From the NCBI RefSeq assembly GCF_000003605.2, contig NW_003126391.1, positions 187,371-227,958 on the forward strand: 40,588 nt of DNA, written 5' to 3'. The notes under the pieces are model-generated. The model ran no database searches. It was not told where the DNA came from and saw only the letters and a program-made list of their open reading frames with translations. This document shows positions 35,238-40,588 of the stretch, piece after piece. Source of the DNA: Saccoglossus kowalevskii (Eukaryota > Hemichordata > Enteropneusta > Harrimaniidae). The position numbers were made by a program, and so were the translations under genes. Each line of letters starts with the position of its first letter. Position 1 is the stretch's first letter.

Positions 35238-38030
35238 CTGAAATTCAAAGCAGACAAACCTGATTAAAAATTTCTGTAATTTTTTTTGGTGCTACTATAA
35301 ATTGTCACAATTTGGTACTTTGAGGGCATTCATGAAGATGACTCACAAAAATCACTGTGACTCCCTAGGCCCCAGTGAAAGTCACTGTGACTCCCTAGGC
35401 CCCCAGTGAAAGTCACTGTGACTTCCTAGGACCCCAGTGAAAGTCACTGTTGTGTTTCTCGAGGATTCCAGTAAACGTCACTGGGTCTCCCTAGGACCCC
35501 AGTAAAAGTCAGTGATTACCTAGCACCCTAGTAAAAGTCCCTGTCCAAAATTAACAAAGCAATTACATTTGTATACAGAAATACATAAAAAAGTGCAAAA
35601 TTGCAAAATGTTGCATACAAATTTGACAAAATATATACATCTATTTCATGAAGAGGGTGCAAAAAGTAAAATCATAGCTGACATAGCTTTGATAAGTTTT
35701 ATAAAAGACAACATGACATGTATTGCCAAATTGATGAGTGTTTCCTTGTGAAATCAAACAGTGAAAACATTTCAGTTTTTCACTTCACTTGTCCTTTTCA
35801 AGTTGGAAGGGCGCCCTCTTGATGAAAGCAATGCATGGTACCGGTAACTGTGATTACTTACGGGTCTAGGATGCGGATTCTTATAATGTAAAGCTGTAAA
35901 AAAAAAAAAAAAATCTCGCATTCATTTTGATAAAATTCTAAATATCTGAACAAAAAAGATATGAATTATTAGCAATCTGATAAAAATATTGTATTGTTCA
36001 GAATGAATTTTTTGTTCTTTCATATATTGCATTTAATTTAAACATAGACTTTATAGTGTTTATGTTTTAAACTATATTTTTTATTATTTTGTAATTTGTT
36101 TTTTAAACACATCATATTTTGTGTTATGATTACAAAAAATAAAAAACAAATTTAAATATATGACAAAAAATGCACGCTGAGAGGATTAGAGGCATATGAA
36201 ATTGAGATGGAGAATATTTAAATTTAATATAAATTTAAAGATGAACTTTCTTCAACATGAGGCCTTGTGACTAAAATAGTGCTAATCTTCACAGTTGATA
36301 TTGTGAAAGCTATCTGATCCATAGTGTTGAAATTCATAATATTAAAAGAAAACTTTTATTAAATTGCAAAAGAAATAATTGAAATTGTGCGTCACATCTT
36401 AGATTTGCAGTCTGTGATTTTTCCCAGGGCACCAAGTTTTAATTTAAATCTGATGATTAGTTATTAAAATATTAGCAAATTAATTGATGCAAACTAAGTA
36501 ATTAATATGCATGGATACAACCCTAAAATAATCAAGTCTGTGGATTATCCAAAAGCACCTATGCAGCACAAGAGACATCTGAGAACAGCAACAAATTATT
36601 AGATAATTTATATTCACAGATTGCTTCCAAAATCAAATCAGGTCTGTGGATTACCCCAGAAACATCTATTTACTAAATTTCATTGAAATTTGTTGTTTTG
36701 TTGTTGAGATAATTAGGATGAAAATTAATAATTAATATGCACAGATTTCAATAAAAAAAAAAATCATGTACAGTGTAATTACATTATCCCAGATCAAGTA
36801 TTAACCAAATATCAGTGACATTTGATGATTGGTTCTTGAGACGTCAGTGGAATAAACACACAAATATACATACATGCATTCACATACATATAAACAGCAA
36901 AGACTCTCAGTGTGTGCTTTGTCCACTAGATTCAATAATAATACAAAAAACCCAATTTCAATTTTCAATTTATTCCTCGGAAGGAATTAAAATACATGTA
37001 GTTACATAACTAAGTAAATATGCACTCACTAACCAAACTCGTAACAATATAAAGTAAACATGACATTACAAAGTGTTCGAACATACCTCACATATTTTTT
37101 TTCTTCTGGGGTTTTTTGGTTTGGTATGTTTTCCCTTTTTCAATTTGCAATTGGTGGTTACTGAGGCAAAATCTAGTGAGCCCAAACTAGGATCTTATTT
37201 CAATCAGCTTAGAATTATTAGTATAGCATTCCATGCAACTAAATTTGTTTACAGAACAATGTGAGTCTTTAATTAAATGGTTGATATTGCACCCTAAGTG
37301 AAACCAAATACACTAATCATGTGCGAGAAGGAAAAATTCATTCTCATGTACGTAACTGCATAAAGACGTATCATTTAGCGATCTTATATTAAAACAATTG
37401 TACATAACTCACCAAGCTGAATTCTTGTCTCAGCCTCCTTAATGCAGGTATCTATCTTATTTATCTCAGTTATCTTTTGTAAACAACAAAAATATCAAAA
37501 TGAGGAACTGTTGAATTAATGAATAATATCATGAACTATGGAACCTACTTTTTCATCTCCTGGCAAGTGTTAATGGCAACTATGGCAACGCATCCGAGTT
37601 TTGCTCATGGCAGTTAGGGAATTCATCCAGAGTATACAAAGCTTTGCATCCTTGGCTTTTATATAACCTCATCTGTGCAACATTCAAAATTGTTTCTGCA
37701 CATGTGTGCTCATCGCATTGTGATAACTGGTACATTTTTGTACCATCCATCTTGTTTGTATGAGACTCGTACATGTGGAGCGACGACCACCTCTTTTTTC
37801 TACTGCAACATGCTAATAAATTTTTTTCATGAATACACGTATATAAATTAAAAAATAAATAAGTGTTATATAAATACCTCTTTATTTTTCTTGAACAGTG
37901 ACCTGGCTTCTGCTCTGATGTAACTCTGGTCTGTTTTTGTGTCTTCTGGAAGTGTACTCTCTGACTCCCATTTCTGAGCATGTCTCAATATCTGACGATA
38001 CAGAGATAATACTTCTCTTCGTTTTGCCAT
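35121..38030 (-). CDS. LYRM1: LYR motif-containing protein 1, whole spliced gene (four coding exons)
   Basis: The spliced product is 120 residues, against 122 for human LYRM1 as I recall it. Exons join as 37878-38030, 37413-37473, 35862-35893 and 35121-35237, all with GT-AG borders and compatible phases (0, 1, 0). The LYR tripeptide is at residues 10-12 (LSLYRQIL) and the conserved Phe downstream is F46 (ARSLFKKNK). The middle matches the human LHYKIPYPRP segment as LHYKNPHPRP, and the C-terminus (RLRKQAKPLYLHSYDE) matches the human RLRKxxKPxYLRSHDE pattern. LYR proteins are small helical mitochondrial proteins that bind acyl carrier protein through the LYR motif and the Phe; the exact client of LYRM1 is poorly defined. 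The gene reads away from a head-to-head plus-strand gene at 39380. Identification rests on remembered human sequence, but agreement across all four exons makes it firm. Confidence 0.93.
35349..35545. repeat. Minisatellite of 30-31 bp units inside a LYRM1 intron
   Basis: About six and a half copies of a unit of the form AGTCACTGTGACTCCCTAGG plus CCCCAGTGAA lie in the intron between the microexon and the last exon. The first three copies are nearly identical and the last three are decayed (tctcgagg and tacctagc variants). Each good unit carries a TCACTGTGA near-palindrome and a CCTAGG core. The array is GC-rich against its surroundings. Confidence 0.85.
35862..35893 (-). CDS. LYRM1: LYRM1 third coding exon, a 32-nt microexon
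   Basis: A long pyrimidine tract (15 T on the minus strand) followed by acag forms the acceptor, and CCC|gtaagt forms a near-perfect donor. With the G carried over from the previous exon it reads A-LHYKNPHPRP, aligning to GLHYKIPYPRP in human LYRM1. Skipping it would join a phase-1 end to a phase-0 start and shift the frame, so inclusion is needed for a normal C-terminus. It is far too short to be found by open-frame length. The proline-arginine segment is a conserved LYRM1 signature. Confidence 0.9.
36420..36850. repeat. Degenerate ~105-140 bp repeat units in the long LYRM1 intron
   Basis: The motif aatca[a/g]gtctgtggatta[t/c]cc occurs at 36530-36550 and 36636-36656, with a weaker third copy near 36777-36797. 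Each is accompanied by an ...aattaatatgca... block and by a stretch like attgaaatttgttg...gttgagat. The arrangement suggests an old tandem array or a fragmentary interspersed repeat. The rest of the intron (35894-37412) holds AT-rich sequence with no further feature. Confidence 0.5.
37413..37473 (-). CDS. LYRM1: LYRM1 second coding exon (61 nt)
   Basis: The acceptor is a weak tract, tttgttgtttacaaaag, and the donor CTTG|gtgagt is close to consensus. The exon encodes ITEINKIDTCIKEAETRIQL plus the first base of the next codon (phase 1). It corresponds to the human helix around LIKQCIDECTARIEI, with Cys and the following acidic residues kept. The frame is only useful together with the microexon at 35862-35893, which supplies the other two bases of an alanine codon. 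Confidence 0.9.
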
Positions 38031-38048
38031 CAGTTCATCAGATTGGTT
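37878..38048 (-). CDS. LYRM1: LYRM1 first coding exon
   Basis: The exon is bounded by an acceptor ending in gatgcacag before 38048 and a donor GAG|gtattt after 37878. The start is taken as the ATG at 38030-38028 (MAKRREVLSLYRQIL), matching the position of the human start relative to the LYR motif. Eighteen nt of 5' leader lie in the same exon, in the same frame and open, so at least one non-coding exon probably lies upstream unless transcription starts nearby. The start context is moderate: G at +4 but C at -3. The coding part is 51 codons and ends in phase 0 after KKNKE. It contains the LYR motif and the ACP-contact Phe (F46). Confidence 0.92.
38030..38038 (-). promoter_or_regulatory. Two-codon upstream frame overlapping the LYRM1 start codon
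   Basis: On the minus strand the leader reads ATG AAC TGA TGG: a minimal Met-Asn-stop frame whose TGA shares its A with the main ATG. The overlap (TGATG) is the arrangement used in termination-reinitiation. Whether ribosomes use it depends on the real transcript start. Confidence 0.45.
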
Positions 38049-38722
38049 CTGTGCATCAACAAAATGTCAGTTTTGTTGCTATTTCTAATTTCAAACATTT
38101 TGTATAAATATTCACCAGTTTAAAGGGCGGTGCTCGTCGTGCCGCATCCTGTTCGATATGGGACTCATAGCGACGTATATAACGTGTGTCAAATACATTG
38201 TTTATTTACATGAAATTCGTACACGCGCTGCGCGACGACTACCACTCTTGAACTTATTATTATATGTCTTCGCTCAAACTCATAATATATTTAAATGTCT
38301 GAACATCGCTTTTTTATTTATTTTGGAATACTGATACAACGTATTACTAAATAACTTTTGTTTTACAATTTAGTATGTAAGACATTCCATGAAGAAATGT
38401 TCTTTATTTTCATTTTCTTTCTGATACCTTACTTTTTCTAGTTTATAGAGAGTAAATGGAAATGTACTCCATTCTTGAATTAATTGATTATAATCACTAT
38501 TTATGTAACATATTTGATGGTATTAATTGTCATCGAATCGCCGGAAGCATTTACTTTTACAGACTTGTCAGAATTCGTTTTATTGTTTTGGTCGTTAATT
38601 ACTCATGCTCGCAAGATGAGGTGCGTTTATTCGGTCGTCGCCCCACAACTGTAAAAGGGTTTCTGGGGTAGTATGTTTACATCCCGCCCGCGAGATCGTG
38701 GGATTCGCATGGACGCAACCTC
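38049..38722. other. Probable LYRM1 5' intron or upstream DNA
   Basis: No coding exon is seen. AT-rich sequence gives way to CpG-bearing sequence around 38,120-38,240 and again from 38,620. The minus-strand sequence aaaaa|gtaaggtatc near 38420 is a second, weaker candidate donor for a LYRM1 leader exon. Confidence 0.35.
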
Positions 38723-38905
38723 AGGGGCCTGACGATTTATTCGTGTGGTCCGTCGTGTGGCTGGTTGCTGAAGTCAATACATGGACGTCTACGACGCAGA
38801 ACGAATATGTACAGGGATACACATACCATCCCTCAAAATATGTGAAATTGTACTTGTTACACTTGGCTTCAGCAACCAACCACACGAATAAATCGTCTGT
38901 CCCCT
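38723..38905. repeat. Fold-back element with ~40-50 bp inverted arms
   Basis: The left arm (38723-38773) and right arm (38867-38905) are inverted copies. Both contain GACGATTTATTCGTGTGG and TGGTTGCTGAAG, with AGGGG at the outer ends. The left arm carries an extra 12 bp (tccgtcgtgtgg) that looks like a local duplication of its own sequence. The 93-bp loop contains a smaller GGGAT...ATCCC pair. The long open frames on both strands here are a by-product of the inverted repeat. It probably lies in the 5' intron or promoter of LYRM1. Confidence 0.8.
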
Positions 38906-38943
38906 GTGGAGGCAAAGCTCTAATTACAGAATGTGACAGTCGT

Positions 38944-38961
38944 ACCATGGAGCTCCATGGT
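38944..38961. repeat. 18-bp perfect palindrome ACCATGGAGCTCCATGGT
   Basis: The sequence is identical to its reverse complement with no spacer, and lies just right of the fold-back element. The next palindrome, CCTAGG within TGACCTAGGTCG, is about 20 bp further on. No known function is assigned. Confidence 0.8.
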
Positions 38962-39005
38962 CTTTCCCGGGCAGTCATGACCTAGGTCGACTGAATCATC
39001 TGTGC

Positions 39006-39380
39006 TCATACCTGGTGATCGGGATTATCGTGACCTAGAACTTCAAAGCTTCTGACCTGACATGAACTCTCCGGAAACACGTGCGACTTCTCGGTTGTAT
39101 TTGTTTACCAGCTGTTTTCTGAGCAAGCGCACTGGGGATAATCCGGGTACTTTAGTGGGCCAAGCCCCATGTTCCGTTTTATTGGATCCCGGAAGCACCT
39201 CTTACCGTAAATACCACACTATTTCACCAATTACCAGACGTATATTCCAGTCATCGTGGAAACCAAGAAAAGGCAAGCATTCCGGAGAAATAATCTGACA
39301 TATCAGATGTAGCTTTGACACCCGACCAACTTAATTTGACCTTTTCTTTGTGTCCTTGTTTGTTTGGGGTCTGTGGAAGA
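39006..39380. promoter_or_regulatory. Possible shared promoter of LYRM1 and the plus-strand gene, with a candidate LYRM1 leader donor
   Basis: On the minus strand, ATCACCAG|gtatgag at 39012/39011 is a good donor with no useful frame upstream, as expected for a non-coding first exon of LYRM1 spliced to 38048. The plus-strand start codon lies at 39380, so the two transcripts would diverge from this interval. Nuclear-receptor half-sites of the form TGACCT occur near 39030 and 39053, and as TGACCTAGGTCG near 38979. No TATA box was seen. Confidence 0.35.
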
Positions 39381-39433
39381 TGTCATCCCACGGCTTGACC
39401 ACCGCTAACCGTGCCCCCAGAGTGGGTCTACAG
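39380..39433 (+). CDS. First coding exon of an unidentified plus-strand gene
   Basis: The frame ATG...CAG encodes MSSHGLTTANRAPRVGLQ and ends at a textbook donor CAG|gtgagt (phase 0). The start context GAAGATGT has A at -3. The exon has more C and G than its flanks, as expected of coding DNA near a promoter. I do not recognise the protein. It lies head-to-head with LYRM1, so the roughly 300 bp upstream may be a shared bidirectional promoter. A continuation may be the open sequence at the right edge (from about 40,500), but the join is ambiguous. Confidence 0.55.
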
Positions 39434-40481
39434 GTGAGTAGGGTCATGATGTGATGGCGAAATTGACAATGTGTACGTTGAATGTTGGTTGTAACACCTT
39501 ATTAGATCATTCAGCAGTACAGTTGCAATCAACAAACAAACTCTTTTCTTCATTTTTATTAAATATTTATAAATTTCACAGTTGGCCAATGTAATAACAT
39601 TGGAACACTGTCAAATGACGTCATTGCCCACGGTGCTTTTTGATTGCCTGTTTAGATTCAACTACCTTTGCAATTTATAAGTATTAATAAAAATGAAAGA
39701 ACAAGATTGTTGTGTTAATAGTATTGCTAACCTAGTTAATTTACATAAATGAAAGAATTCTATTTCCACCCAACCCCCTAACCTTACCCCAATTCCCAAG
39801 CACCCCCAATTTCATTGTATATTCCCCTCCTAAGGACACCTATAGTTTTCTAAAGATCATACCGGTATATAAAATTTAAATTGGTGCTGGAGGTGACGAT
39901 TAGACTGAGGGTTAGGGGTAGGGTGCAAAAGAAACTTTATCCTAAATAAATTTAACCAGTGACTTTATTTCTTGTTAAGTGATCAAAAACTACAGACAAT
40001 AGAAAGAAAATCTTTATTAAAGTGTTAATAATTTGCACTATATGGTATTATTATTAATAATGCTCTAAAACCCCAAATAATGTTTGCTATGTTTCAAACA
40101 ATATTTAAGGTAGAGATGCACTTTATTTGTGAATTTCAATCAAAAATAGTTTTTTTCGTTTTTTATATAGATTTTTATCTAAAGAACATTCTGTGAAAAT
40201 TTGACCAATGAATTCTTATTGGAACACCGTTAAAATTCCTATTTATTTTCTGGTTAAAAATAAAAAACACTCACACGTGGCAATGTTTATGTCCAATTGC
40301 CTAATTTGCATGAGTAACCAAATAACAAGACCTTTGATTGACAATATGCAAATCGAGATTGTACGGGTCATAGTTCATTCAATTCACGCGCATGTGCAAT
40401 TATTCTCAACTCGGTTCTCGCTCGCTAGCAAACCAAACATTATATTTCCTCACTGTTTTTCTTAATTTTTATCATTACATT
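39434..40481 (+). other. Putative first intron of the plus-strand gene
   Basis: The interval begins with the donor gtgagtaggg and is AT-rich without a supported exon. It holds a full CRE at 39616-39623 and a C-rich stretch at 39770-39830 (CACCCAACCCCCTAACCTTACCC and similar). A pyrimidine-rich tract at 40450-40478 precedes the open sequence at the right edge. Confidence 0.35.
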
Positions 40482-40588
40482 ATGCGTGGTGTGAAAAGAA
40501 AGAGAGGTAGAAAGAAGATTCAGATGATTTCTATGTCGGAAGAGGCAAAAGCTACACTAAAGGCATCAGCCCACCGAACGAAAAACAA
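40482..40588 (+). CDS. Partial open frame running off the right edge (start of a gene or exon)
   Basis: From ATG at 40482 the frame reads MRGVKRKRGRKKIQMISMSE and continues very basic to the edge, 35 codons without a stop. It would carry a nuclear-localisation-like KRKRGRKK cluster. A second frame is also open from a possible acceptor (gaggtag|AAAGAAG near 40515) and reads KEDSDDFYVGRGKSYTKGIS and on, which has a more ordinary composition. A pyrimidine-rich tract lies at 40450-40478. Either frame could be exon 2 of the gene starting at 39380: AG|AGAGGTAGA would continue the first frame, GGTAG|AAAGAA the second. It may also be a separate gene or a mobile-element frame. Function unknown. Confidence 0.35.
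   Translation, partial: MRGVKRKRGRKKIQMISMSEEAKATLKASAHRTKN

Noticed and set aside
37580-37981. 133-codon minus-strand open frame
   Set aside because: Its start overlaps LYRM1 exon 1 in the wrong frame and the rest runs through the intron; it is a shadow of LYRM1.
38698-38985. Long open frames on both strands at the same place
   Set aside because: They are mirror products of the inverted repeat at 38723-38905, not genes.

Overview
This is animal nuclear DNA: AT-rich, with GT-AG introns, large non-coding stretches, decayed TA-flanked inverted-repeat elements, minisatellites and a 50-base run of N marking a scaffold gap (15477-15526). The best-supported gene resembles human LYRM1, so the source is a bilaterian animal. 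Repeat style and base composition suggest a marine invertebrate (hemichordate, mollusc or similar), but I cannot name the species. No bacterial operon, CRISPR array, rRNA, convincing tRNA or intact transposase was seen. Most open frames in the window are chance frames in AT-rich DNA.

Layout. 1-22.9 kb: no exon I can defend. It holds three copies of one TA-flanked inverted-repeat element family and two elements of one or two related families, and probably lies inside the very long first intron of a minus-strand gene. 22,901-23,089: the first coding exon (63 codons) of that unidentified gene, with an upstream in-frame stop, a strong start context and a consensus donor. 23.1-34.9 kb: upstream and intergenic DNA that is visibly richer in CpG, with a ~40-bp minisatellite (25.7-26.5 kb), a possible minus-strand terminal exon (26,944-27,140), several palindromic elements, and a cluster of CRE, CACGTG, X-box and GAGGGCGC motifs. 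34.9-39.0 kb: a complete LYRM1 gene on the minus strand, read here as four coding exons including a 32-nt microexon, encoding 120 residues. 39,380-39,433: the first coding exon of an unidentified plus-strand gene, head-to-head with LYRM1. At 40,482 to the right edge an open reading frame runs out of the window; its true frame is uncertain.

How it works together. LYRM1 belongs to the mitochondrial LYR-motif family, whose members bind acyl carrier protein and assist assembly of respiratory or iron-sulfur components. LYRM1 and the plus-strand gene start about 1.3 kb apart and may share a bidirectional promoter. I found no pathway link between LYRM1 and the two unidentified genes, and no clear novel multi-gene system. 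The unusual items are the LYRM1 microexon, a two-codon upstream frame overlapping its start codon, and several small fold-back elements.
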